From Xenococcaceae cyanobacterium MO_167.B27 (GTDB taxonomy: Bacteria; Cyanobacteriota; Cyanobacteriia; Cyanobacteriales; Xenococcaceae), in assembly GCA_030065935.1 (NCBI GenBank), contig JASJCP010000026.1, positions 1 through 63,488 on the forward strand: a stretch of 63,488 nt of DNA. The letters are read 5' to 3'. The notes under the pieces are model-generated. The model saw only the letters and a list, made by a program, of their open reading frames with translations, was not told the origin of the DNA and ran no database searches. The position numbers and the translations under genes are program-made. Shown here piece by piece: positions 29,228 to 37,636 of the stretch (position 1 is the first letter of the stretch; the number at the start of each line of letters is the position of its first letter).

Positions 29228-29467
29228 TGAGGTATATTGCTACTCGTAACGCCTAGCCTATCGTGAAGATAGGAAAGCACGTGCGGGCTTTATGCCCTAT
29301 ACCTTATTAAAAAACAATAACAAATAGCTTGCTTAACGGGCAGCCAGAGGTCAAGCTCCATAATGAGTTCTTACTTGTAAGAAGGGGTTATGCAGCAAGC
29401 TTATATGGCACTTCTGGAAGTGGTTGAAGTCCACAAGCTAGCATTCTAACCGTTAGGAATGCGCCCA
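29228..29467 (+). ncRNA. Structured non-coding RNA, possibly HEARO/IscB omega-RNA type, without a nuclease gene
   Basis: About 240 nt fold into a compact set of stems. AGGTAT/ATACCT (29231-29236 with 29300-29305) encloses CCTATC/GATAGG and GGGC/GCCC. GGGC/GCCC (29339-29342 with 29464-29467) encloses CTTAC/GTAAG, CACTT/AAGTG and the 9-10-bp hairpin 29442-29463. Motifs such as CTCGTAACGCC and GCACGTGCGGGC recall HEARO/omega RNAs that guide IscB, by memory only. No IscB frame follows. The orientation is inferred from this resemblance. Confidence 0.4.
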
Positions 29468-29502
29468 AACAGATTTGTTTAGATTTTAATTAGCGGTGAG
29501 TA

Positions 29503-29633
29503 TAATACCAATTCTGAAAAGTCAAGCTACAGATAGGGAAGTGGGGCACCGAAGGAGACTTAATTACAAAGTCGATCTATTTTGGCTTCAATACCTAGAT
29601 ATATTAAGTCTCCTCCCGAGGGGATTGGTATTA
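29503..29633. mobile_element. 131-bp MITE-like palindromic element
   Basis: Perfect 10-bp terminal inverted repeats TAATACCAAT/ATTGGTATTA bound the element. Internally GGAGACTTAAT (29554-29564) is perfectly inverted at 29603-29613. It has no coding content. The terminus ATACCAATTCT recurs at 26224. It sits 36 bp after the structured RNA. From 29634 to 29888 only low-complexity spacer follows. Confidence 0.65.
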
Positions 29634-29888
29634 GATGGGGAACGAAAGTAGCAAGTCTAAATAGAAATGGTATAAGCTCTAATTCAGTATCAAATCGCTT
29701 AAAAAATGTGTTTATTGATACTTACGATGAACTAAAAAATACTCCCTAATTCCCGCGCTTCCCCAATTCCCCAAACTAATAAACGGTCAAAAGTAAAAAA
29801 CCTACACCTATGAGCCTCCCCTGCTCCTCCTCTGCCTTAACCCAGAATGAAACAGCCCTGACCCTTCGCCCGCCCTATACCCCATCCA

Positions 29889-31715
29889 TTACCATTGAGG
29901 ATTTTGAAGGATGAGTTGGTTAGCATCTTCCCCATTTAAAGGCTCAGAAAACAAAAATCCTTGTCCGAAATGACAACTTAGTTCTCGGAGTTGAGATAAT
30001 TGTTCTATGGTTTCAATACCTTCAGCTACCACATCCATATTCATTACCCTTGCAATGCTGAGAATCACTGGAACTAAACCCAGATTATCAGTTTGTCCAT
30101 CAAGATTGCGAAGGAAACAACGGTCTATTTTCAGTGTATTAACGGGAAAGGTTTGTAGTTGACTCAAAGAAGAATAACCCGTGCCAAAATCATCAATACT
30201 AAGTTGTATGCCACGCTCTCGTAATTCTTGAATTAACAGCTTGGTTGATTGTAAGTTTCGTATCATAGAGCTTTCTGTAATCTCCAACTTAATAGATGCT
30301 GGATCTAGTTGAGTTTCAGTCAGGATGCGATCGATTTCCTCAACTAAATTAGCTTGGTTCAGTTGTTGCGCTGCTAGATTAATATATATTTTGAGAGGCT
30401 TAAATCCTTGCTTTTGCCACTGAGAAAGCTGATAACAAGCTTGTTCTATTACTAAGATACCAATCCCACAGATTAAACCAGTTTCTTCTGCAACGGGTAA
30501 AAACTCCTCAGGAAGAATTAATCCTTGTTGAGGATGCAACCAGCGAACTAAGGCTTCAAAGCCAACAATTTTGCCTGTACCTAAATTAACAATGGGTTGA
30601 TAATAGACGACAAATTCTTTTTGTTTTACGGCTCGATGTAAATCTGTTTCGATCTTTAACAAATCATGAACAGTTTTATACATGGTCGGAGTAAAAATCT
30701 GATATTGTCCTCGACCTAAATCTTTAGCTCGATACATAGCTGTATCTGCATCTCTTAGTATATGTTCGGGTTGTTCGTAGTCGGGAGAGCCTAAAACAAT
30801 GCCAATGCTAACACTGACAATAATCTCATAACTATTGCAATAAAATGGCTCTTGGACAGTAGTTATAATTTGCTTTGCTATTTCCATCGCTTGATCAAGA
30901 GCCGGAATTGCAGACAATATAATCCCAAACTCATCTCCACCGAGACGAGCAAGGAGATCTGTTTCTTGAACAATGGTTTGTAATTGATTCGCAACTTGTT
31001 TTAACAGTTCATCCCCTACTAAATGACCAAGAGAGTCATTGACAATTTTAAAGCGATCGCAGTCAAGAAATAATACAGCAAATTGATAGGTAGAATCAAT
31101 CTTAGCTCGGGATAGGGATTGTTCTAGTTGCTCCATAAACTTGGAGCGATTTGCTAAGCCAGTCAAACTATCATATATCGCTATCTGTTCCAGTTGTTTA
31201 TTAGCAGCTATCAGTTGTTGAGTACGCTCTTTAACTCTGGTTTCAAGCTGGGCGTTTAATTGGCAAATTTCCTGTTGTGCTGCTTTAAAAACTAATTGGT
31301 TGCGTACTCTTACTAAAACTTCTTCAATCTCAAAGGGTTTGATGATGTAGTCTGCTCCCCCAACATCAAAAGCTTTAACTTTGTCCAGCACATTATCTAA
31401 ACCACTCAAAAAGATAATGGGGATAGGGTAAGTTTGGGGATTTTTTTTGAGTTTTTTACAGATTTCATAGCCATTGATGTCTGGCATCATGATATCTAGT
31501 AAAATTAGGTCTGGTGCAAGAGTTTCCACAGCTTTTAGGGTCATCTGCCCACTGGTTGCTTGATGAACTGTATAACCTTGTGCGGTGAGCAGAATGGAGA
31601 GCAACCGCAAGTTTTCTATACTATCGTCGGCGATTAAGATATCTCTGAATAAAGGTTCTTCGGATGCTAGATATTGGTTAATCTCTGGCACAGTATTGAA
31701 GTGATTATGGTTCAC
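29889..31715 (-). CDS. Response regulator with GGDEF and EAL domains
   Basis: A 608-aa cyclic-di-GMP enzyme. The receiver (about 25-145) has phospho-acceptor LILLDIMMPDINGYE and conserved IIKPFE. A coiled-coil linker (about 145-180) is followed by GGDEF (about 185-345, intact ARLGGDEFGII) and EAL (about 355-605, intact FEALVRWLHP and DDFGTGYSSL). Both the synthetic and hydrolytic active sites look usable, so the net activity cannot be told. No membrane segment is seen. No partner kinase is adjacent. Confidence 0.93.
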   Translation of the reverse strand: MNHNHFNTVPEINQYLASEEPLFRDILIADDSIENLRLLSILLTAQGYTVHQATSGQMTLKAVETLAPDLILLDIMMPDINGYEICKKLKKNPQTYPIPIIFLSGLDNVLDKVKAFDVGGADYIIKPFEIEEVLVRVRNQLVFKAAQQEICQLNAQLETRVKERTQQLIAANKQLEQIAIYDSLTGLANRSKFMEQLEQSLSRAKIDSTYQFAVLFLDCDRFKIVNDSLGHLVGDELLKQVANQLQTIVQETDLLARLGGDEFGIILSAIPALDQAMEIAKQIITTVQEPFYCNSYEIIVSVSIGIVLGSPDYEQPEHILRDADTAMYRAKDLGRGQYQIFTPTMYKTVHDLLKIETDLHRAVKQKEFVVYYQPIVNLGTGKIVGFEALVRWLHPQQGLILPEEFLPVAEETGLICGIGILVIEQACYQLSQWQKQGFKPLKIYINLAAQQLNQANLVEEIDRILTETQLDPASIKLEITESSMIRNLQSTKLLIQELRERGIQLSIDDFGTGYSSLSQLQTFPVNTLKIDRCFLRNLDGQTDNLGLVPVILSIARVMNMDVVAEGIETIEQLSQLRELSCHFGQGFLFSEPLNGEDANQLILQNPQW

Positions 31716-32287
31716 GGTATTTTTTAAGTTAAGCTATTTCTGGTATTGGCAGTTTCAGAAAGGATGAGGAATAAAGGATGAAGCATGAGCTATGGGGAGC
31801 TAATCTGCTTTGTCTGAACCTCTGCTAATGAGTGATAAGGAGAAAGGAAAAACTTTCCTCCACCCTCATAATTCATTGCTCATCCTTATTGTTGAGAGGT
31901 TAATAATCTCTTCAAAAATCCTGGGAATGAAAAAGTAGGCGATCGCAATTAGCAAGTCCCTGATATAGCAATTCTCATACTGGTGAGCTACACTAACCCT
32001 CTGTTTTAGGGAGTAGGGAGTAGTAATGTGTACCTCATGACTCTAAAAATAGCTGTAAGATGAAGTAAAACTAAAGGAGTCTGCCAGAGATAGCAATTAC
32101 CAGGTCGTATATACAATTTGGGTGAGAAAATATCTCTGATGAAGATTCTCCATCGCCATAGATAATAGCAAAATATTGTGGGAAATTAATTATGGGTAAT
32201 AACTTCATATTAGAGCTTAATACAAGATGTATTTTATAAGTAGAATAAAATCTTAAAATTAAACAAAAGTAAATTCTTATCTAACTT
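31716..32287. other. 572-bp spacer upstream of dnaG
   Basis: This holds no gene. It separates divergent genes and should contain both promoters. TATAGCAATTCTCATACTGGTGA near 31974-31996 resembles a dispersed cyanobacterial repeat and echoes the AATTCT motif of the element at 29503. The last 120 bp before dnaG are very AT-rich. Confidence 0.4.
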
Positions 32288-34252
32288 GTGGAAATACCTC
32301 GTATTCACCCAGACACTATTGAAGCAGTACAACAGGAAGTTGATATTATAGATGTCATTTCCGAATATGTTGTGTTACGCAAACGTGGTAAAGACTATTT
32401 GGGTTTATGTCCTTTCCACAATGAGAAAACTCCCAGTTTTAGCGTTTCCCAAGAAAAACAAGTCTATTACTGTTTTGGTTGTGGTATGGGGGGAAATACT
32501 TTTAAATTTCTGATGGAGATTGGGAAACAATCTTTTGCAGAGGTGGTGCTAGATTTAGCTCGTAAGTATCAAATCCCAGTAACAACTTTAGAGCCTGAGA
32601 AAAGACAAGAAATACAGCGTCAATTAACTCTTAGGGAGCAGCTTTACGAAGTTTTAGCGGTAACTGCTAATTTTTATCAACACGCCTTACAACAAACTCA
32701 AGGAAAAACTGCTCTAGAGTATCTCCAAAGTGAAAGAAAGTTACAAGAGAGCATCATTTCTCAGTTTCAATTGGGTTATGCTCCTGGGGGATGGGAAACC
32801 CTGTATCGTTATTTGGTAGAGCAGAAACGCTATCCTGTAAGTCTCTTGTCCTCAGCAGGATTAATTAAGCAACGTAGTACAGGTAATGGTTATTATGACA
32901 TATTTCGCGATCGCGTTGTTATTCCTATTCTTGATATCCGAGGAAGGGTTATTGGCTTCGGGAGTCGTACTCTAGGAGATGATCAGCCAAAATATCTTAA
33001 TTCCCCTGAAACTCCCCTATTCGATAAGAGTAAAACTCTCTTTAATCTGGATAAAGCTCATCCCAGTATTACTTCAGAAGACCGCGCTATTGTAGTAGAA
33101 GGTTATTTTGATGCGATCGCACTCCATACCGCAGGTATTACTAATACAGTAGCTGCTTTGGGTACGGCTTTAACTTCTTCTCAAATCAAACAATTGCTCC
33201 GTTATACTGCTTCTAAACAGATTATCCTCAATTTTGATGGGGATAATGCAGGGATCAAAGCTACGGAAAGGGCGATCGCCCAAATCCAAGATTTAGTCTA
33301 TTCTGGAGAAGTACAGTTACGAGTTTTAAATCTAGAATCAGGAAAAGATGCTGATGAATTTTTGCTTTCTAGAGATGATGCTGCTGATATCTATCGCAAT
33401 GGTTTAGATCATGCTCCTTTATGGGTTAATTGGCAAATACATAATCTCTTAGTGGGAAAAAACCTTAAAGCTGGCGAGCAAATGCAGCAAGTTGCAACAG
33501 CAATGGTTAAACTACTTAACCGTCTGCAAGATGCTAACCAACGCAACTACTATCTTAATTATTGTGCAGAAATCCTGTCTCAAGGGGATGCTAGATTAGT
33601 TTCTCCCAACTTAGCTACGCTTCAGTCACAGTTATCTCCAGCTTACAGAAAAAATATTAAACCCAAAACTGCTTATAAACAAGTAGCAAATACTAAATCG
33701 CCAACTTTCTTAAAGGTTGCTACCAGCCCAGAAGAACAACTCTTAAAAGAAGCAGAATCCTTACTGTTACTAATTTATATTCATTGTCCCAGATATCGAG
33801 AAAGTATCATAGATAAACTAGAGGATAAAGATTTATGTTTCAGTATGCCTCATCATCGTTTTTTATGGCAAGAAATTATAGATATAGAAACAGCAAATCC
33901 TGAAAGAGTTAAATTAGAACCAGAGTTTTTACTAACAACATTACATAATCGGATTGTTAATTATCCTAAGAATATTGTTCAAATTAATTCAATTTTACAT
34001 CTAGAAGAAAAAACAGAAGAAGATATATATCGTGCTGCTGCAAGAATTGACAATGCGATCGCATCTTTAGAATTAGTAAATTGTATTAAATATAAAATGT
34101 ATTGTACGGAAGAATGGGAAAAACTCAACCCCATAACTGACGCAGAAACAATGTCACAAATTTATCAAGAAATACAAGCTACTAAAAAACGCATTGAAGA
34201 ATTAGAAAAAATGCGGATTGCTTATAGTCAGGATTCAATTATTAGTGGTTAA
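32288..34252 (+). CDS. dnaG: DNA primase DnaG
   Basis: A 654-aa primase that makes RNA primers at replication forks. The zinc-binding domain CPFHNEKTPSF...YYCFGCGMGG (about 40-70), the RNA-polymerase core with the DRVVIPI segment, and TOPRIM motifs VVEGYFDAIAL and ILNFDGDNAG are intact. The C-terminal helicase-interaction region is less conserved, as usual. The start is GTG at 32288, where the family N-terminus IPRIHPDTIEAV begins. Confidence 0.96.
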   Translation: MEIPRIHPDTIEAVQQEVDIIDVISEYVVLRKRGKDYLGLCPFHNEKTPSFSVSQEKQVYYCFGCGMGGNTFKFLMEIGKQSFAEVVLDLARKYQIPVTTLEPEKRQEIQRQLTLREQLYEVLAVTANFYQHALQQTQGKTALEYLQSERKLQESIISQFQLGYAPGGWETLYRYLVEQKRYPVSLLSSAGLIKQRSTGNGYYDIFRDRVVIPILDIRGRVIGFGSRTLGDDQPKYLNSPETPLFDKSKTLFNLDKAHPSITSEDRAIVVEGYFDAIALHTAGITNTVAALGTALTSSQIKQLLRYTASKQIILNFDGDNAGIKATERAIAQIQDLVYSGEVQLRVLNLESGKDADEFLLSRDDAADIYRNGLDHAPLWVNWQIHNLLVGKNLKAGEQMQQVATAMVKLLNRLQDANQRNYYLNYCAEILSQGDARLVSPNLATLQSQLSPAYRKNIKPKTAYKQVANTKSPTFLKVATSPEEQLLKEAESLLLLIYIHCPRYRESIIDKLEDKDLCFSMPHHRFLWQEIIDIETANPERVKLEPEFLLTTLHNRIVNYPKNIVQINSILHLEEKTEEDIYRAAARIDNAIASLELVNCIKYKMYCTEEWEKLNPITDAETMSQIYQEIQATKKRIEELEKMRIAYSQDSIISG

Positions 34253-34567
34253 TTTTAATTAGTCTAGACTTTGTTTGTATAGCACTGCTGTTTCAACCTG
34301 TAAATCAAGAGTGGGTTTTGACTTTCCCAGAAGTATGCTATGGACTTCATATTAATTTACAAAATTGTTGCGATGACCTGGAAATAGTCTCTCAGGGGAT
34401 TAGAAAACAAAATTCTGAACTTACAGCTTCAGTAAAATACATAAATAGTTAAATTCGCTCATAATTATTAAGTAACAAAATTGACAGTAATTTGCTGCGA
34501 GTTTGGCACTCGCAACATTGGCAACTGTTTGCTCTTTCATAACATTTCGATTTTCAAGAAAAAAATT
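34253..34567. other. 315-bp spacer with a short unassigned frame
   Basis: Between dnaG and the DUF3050 gene, a plus-strand frame reads about 45 codons (around 34306-34452, including FPEVCYGLHINLQNCCDDLE) to a TAA. It has no good start or ribosome site. It may be a short gene or a remnant; I would not call it coding. Confidence 0.25.
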
Positions 34568-35371
34568 ATGCCAACCACTAAATTTGTAACCAAAAAAGCT
34601 TCTTATGTTCAACTTCTAGAACAAACCGATCACTGGCGAACTGCTCTATATCTTCACCCAGTCTATCAACAAGTGAATAACCCAGTATCTCTGCAAATTT
34701 TTATGGAATCTCATGTTTTTGCAGTCTGGGATTTTATGACATTGCTCAAAACTCTTCAACGCCGTTTAACTGGCATGGACTTACCCTGGCTTCCCCCTCA
34801 AGATATCCTTTCTGCACGATTAGTCAATGAAATTGTGTTGGCAGAAGAAACTGATGAAGTAGCACCAGGACATTATTTAAGTCACTTTCATCTTTACTTG
34901 GCAGCAATGGAAGAAGTCGGTGCTTCTACTCAGCAAATCTGTAACTTTATTAGTAATCTAAAAAAAGGCAGTTCTGCTCCAGAAGCTCTAGCATTACTTT
35001 CTCTCTCTGAATCTACCAAATCTTTTGTGCTTCATACTTTAGCAGCAGCACAAGGACGAACTCATGAAGTGGCTGCCGTTTTTCTTTTAGGTCGAGAAGA
35101 TATTATCCCGAAGATCTTTCAACAAATCATTGACCAATTAGAAAATTCCCAGGATTTTTCTACTAATTCCTTTATGCTTTACCTGAAAAGACATACAGAA
35201 CTAGATGAGAAATACCATGCACCAATGGGACAAAAATTATTAAAGAATCTCTGTGGTAGTGATTCCGTCAAATGGCATCAGGCATTTTTGGCTGCTCAAA
35301 AAGCCCTTCAAGCCCGAAAGTTGTTGTGGGATGGTATTACTCAGTCGATTCAAGAATTCAGCCGTCAATAG
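34568..35371 (+). CDS. DUF3050-family protein (haem-oxygenase-like fold)
   Basis: A 267-aa all-helical protein from ATG 34568; an upstream in-frame start at 34481 adds an unlikely 29-residue leader. Family features include LYLHPVYQQVNN, MESHVFAVWDFMTLLKTLQR, LVNEIVLAEETDE and, near the end, YLKRHTELDEKYHAPMG. The paired His/Glu residues recall di-iron or haem-oxygenase-like folds, so an oxidative activity is possible but unproven. It is cytoplasmic and monocistronic by spacing. Confidence 0.8.
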   Translation: MPTTKFVTKKASYVQLLEQTDHWRTALYLHPVYQQVNNPVSLQIFMESHVFAVWDFMTLLKTLQRRLTGMDLPWLPPQDILSARLVNEIVLAEETDEVAPGHYLSHFHLYLAAMEEVGASTQQICNFISNLKKGSSAPEALALLSLSESTKSFVLHTLAAAQGRTHEVAAVFLLGREDIIPKIFQQIIDQLENSQDFSTNSFMLYLKRHTELDEKYHAPMGQKLLKNLCGSDSVKWHQAFLAAQKALQARKLLWDGITQSIQEFSRQ

Positions 35372-35545
35372 CTCTTTAATTTTTTTGTAACATAATCATT
35401 TCTATAATAGAGGTAGAAAAGCCATTCTAAGAATGATTAATGATAGGTAAACTTTTCTCCGCACACGCCCTGTCACCGCGTCACCGTGTCAACCTCAACC
35501 CATTAATTAAAAGTTGACAGACCACTATTATATTGGGAGGGTAAG

Positions 35546-35890
35546 ATGAAAACTAATAGTCTACACTTTGTTTCTAGTTTCTGCACCTCGGGTGCGATAG
35601 CCTTGGTAATTGTTGGTGCGATGGGGACAGCTTTAGCCCAAAATGCTGTACCTAATATCAATCAATCCGTCTTAAATGGTTTGTTTTCACCAACAGCAGC
35701 CGAAAGATTCTTTGAACAAGGAAGGCGAGACATGGAAAGAGAAATAGAAATTTTCGCTAATCCAGAACGTTATTCTGGTGAAGGTATTCTTCAGGTCAAC
35801 ACAATTGAGATCAAAGTAATCGAAGAAACTGGGGAAACAAAACCAATTGATAATGTTCCTGAAGATGGTTCTCAATATGAACTCCACTGA
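35546..35890 (+). CDS. Small exported protein, 114 aa
   Basis: It has a signal peptide (about 1-31, ending T-A-L-A-Q) and a mature part of about 83 residues, acidic and polar, with no recognised domain. The ribosome site GGGAGGG lies 4 nt before the ATG. It is followed 60 bp later by a second small exported protein with the same ribosome-site spacing, which suggests a two-gene operon of envelope proteins of unknown function. Confidence 0.65.
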   Translation: MKTNSLHFVSSFCTSGAIALVIVGAMGTALAQNAVPNINQSVLNGLFSPTAAERFFEQGRRDMEREIEIFANPERYSGEGILQVNTIEIKVIEETGETKPIDNVPEDGSQYELH

Positions 35891-35950
35891 GACATGGAAG
35901 TGAATTCAAGTATGTACTGTGTTGAGGAAAAATATAGCAGGGAGGGTATG

Positions 35951-36226
35951 ATGAAATTACTTGCCTCAACAATTCTCTACTTTATAATGCTGCTTGCTCT
36001 TCCTGGGTGTCAAGTGATTGAAACGTTCCAAGAGTTCATTAAACAATCAGAAGCAGCAAGTACAGCAATTGAGAATCAAATTGGAAGTAGACCATTAATC
36101 GGCTGGAACATGGAAAATGGCAGGTTAACTGAGGTTAATGTGTACTTTGATAATTTGGTTGACAAAGATATTACAGTAGCTCAAATTGAGCAAGTAGTCA
36201 ACACCGCGATTAGAGAGGCTTCCTAG
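35951..36226 (+). CDS. Small putative lipoprotein, 91 aa
   Basis: The start at 35951 is preferred: GGAGGG lies 4 nt upstream, exactly as in the gene before it, and the N-terminus becomes a short signal ending in L-P-G-C, a usable lipobox. The mature part (about 70 residues) is polar with no known domain. A frame from 35894 is longer but lacks a signal at its front. The stop codon is embedded in a strong hairpin. Confidence 0.6.
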   Translation: MKLLASTILYFIMLLALPGCQVIETFQEFIKQSEAASTAIENQIGSRPLIGWNMENGRLTEVNVYFDNLVDKDITVAQIEQVVNTAIREAS

Positions 36227-36240
36227 CCGGAAGCCTCTCT
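36212..36240 (+). terminator. Perfect 12-bp hairpin overlapping the lipoprotein stop codon
   Basis: AGAGAGGCTTCC (36212-36223) and GGAAGCCTCTCT (36229-36240) pair perfectly around TAGCC, which holds the TAG stop. There is no T-run, so it may act as an mRNA 3'-end stabiliser rather than a classical terminator. Confidence 0.6.
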
Positions 36241-36383
36241 CGCGGTCATAAGTTCAGTTGATAGCTACATCCAGAAGCGACCTAAAAAGCTTCTTATCAC
36301 AATAAATGTAAACCAAACCCCATAAATATTTACCCATTTTTCGGGAGCTAATCATAAATTAGCTGAAGTTAATTTATGAAGCT

Positions 36384-37250
36384 CTACTTAACAGATTCAC
36401 AACAGTCAATAAGTGGATAGTTAGCTAAATTTTCTAAATCTACAGATTGCAACAAGCTTTTCCATTCAGTTAAAAAATTTATACGATCGTCGTTGGGATT
36501 AGCTAGGCTAAGTTCTGCTAAATTTGTAACAGCATCGTGCCAGATTCCTTTTTCTGCGTAAAATGCTACCTTTTCTAGAGAGGTTAGCTGCTCAAAACGC
36601 GCCGCGAAGCGGATCTCTTCGAGATCGCCAAGCTCTGAATTTAACTCAGTCCGCTCGATCCATCCTTCAACAAAATGTAATTTTGCTGGCTGTTGCGGGT
36701 TGCATTTAACTCTTACTTTGAAAAACCAATGATACATTCTTGGTTGGTTTGTTTGGCTGATTTCTAGAGGTGGAGTGTGGGTTTTAGTAGAAACGCTAAC
36801 AATACCAGGGATTTCTGGTTTGCTTAAAAAATTACGGTATATAGTTTTACTAGGTTTTTGAGACTCATCCTTAAGAACAAACTCCATTGAAGAGATCGCG
36901 GATTGGTGATAAGGAATAAAAAACCAAAAAGTAGGATATTCAGAGGTTGTTAATCCCCAAATTTTAGTAACTGGAATGGTCTGTTCTTGATTGAGATTAA
37001 TTGTTTGTTGGTAACTAGGAACTAACGCCATTAAAGATTGCTCCCTACTACCACAACCACGACTCGCTGCTTCACCCCGATCTCCTGCTGCGCTACGATC
37101 TGGTGGTGGCGGTGGTGGGATAAATTTGATTGAGTTACTGTGAGAAACAACTGATTCTGCTAATAGTCTGGGAGAATAAGTAATCTTGCCCAAGATAGTT
37201 ATGATTAGCAAAGTAGTAATTAATTTGAGCGATTGCCAATAATTATTCAT
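36384..37250 (-). CDS. DUF928-domain exported protein
   Basis: A 288-aa protein with a signal segment (about 8-32), a proline run (PPPPPP) and the characteristic linker AAGDRGEAASRGCGSREQ. The DUF928 core follows: LMALVPSYQ, YPTFWFFIPY, SMEFVLKDE, MYHWFFKVRVKC, VEGWIERTE. It is a paralogue of 18881-19759. It starts 56 bp after the CHAT-CHASE2 gene on the same strand and is probably in its operon. Function unknown. Confidence 0.85.
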   Translation of the reverse strand: MNNYWQSLKLITTLLIITILGKITYSPRLLAESVVSHSNSIKFIPPPPPPDRSAAGDRGEAASRGCGSREQSLMALVPSYQQTINLNQEQTIPVTKIWGLTTSEYPTFWFFIPYHQSAISSMEFVLKDESQKPSKTIYRNFLSKPEIPGIVSVSTKTHTPPLEISQTNQPRMYHWFFKVRVKCNPQQPAKLHFVEGWIERTELNSELGDLEEIRFAARFEQLTSLEKVAFYAEKGIWHDAVTNLAELSLANPNDDRINFLTEWKSLLQSVDLENLANYPLIDCCESVK

Positions 37251-37306
37251 GATTTCAATTGAATAAGATATTAAATATTTTTTATAAGACTAAAAAAACG
37301 AAAATT

Positions 37307-37630
37307 TCAATCTTTATTTTGAGATAATTTGTGTTTTTGTTGTGTAGAAAAAAAGGCTATTATACATATAATATTACCTGACATAGCTAACAATGCAGGA
37401 ACTAGAGGAATCCACAAGGCAAATGCAACTAAGACAACTAAACTAGTGCCATATAAAATTAGTAATCCTCCTCCAATACCTATTATTAAATAATTAGGTT
37501 GACGCAAATACCAAGCTAATAAACTACTAGTTATAGACCAAATCCACACCCAAAATATTTCACTCCATATTGACCAACTCTGTAATAAAGGTCGTCCATC
37601 CATAACAGCACTTATCAGTTGACTGATCAT
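37307..37630 (-). CDS. Severed C-terminal membrane segment of the CHAT-CHASE2 protein
   Basis: A 107-aa reading frame in phase with the upstream CHASE2 frame. MISQLISAVMDGRPLL is the usual end of CHASE2, and three hydrophobic helices follow (about 25-42, 45-72 and 74-95). By itself it would be an orphan three-helix protein; an ATG two codons after the stop could restart translation. Confidence 0.6.
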   Translation of the reverse strand: MISQLISAVMDGRPLLQSWSIWSEIFWVWIWSITSSLLAWYLRQPNYLIIGIGGGLLILYGTSLVVLVAFALWIPLVPALLAMSGNIICIIAFFSTQQKHKLSQNKD

Positions 37631-37636
37631 TTGTGC

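Noticed and set aside
29228-29467. Group II intron 5' region (GTGCGGG)
   Set aside because: GTGCG occurs, but no domain V or reverse transcriptase follows downstream on that strand.
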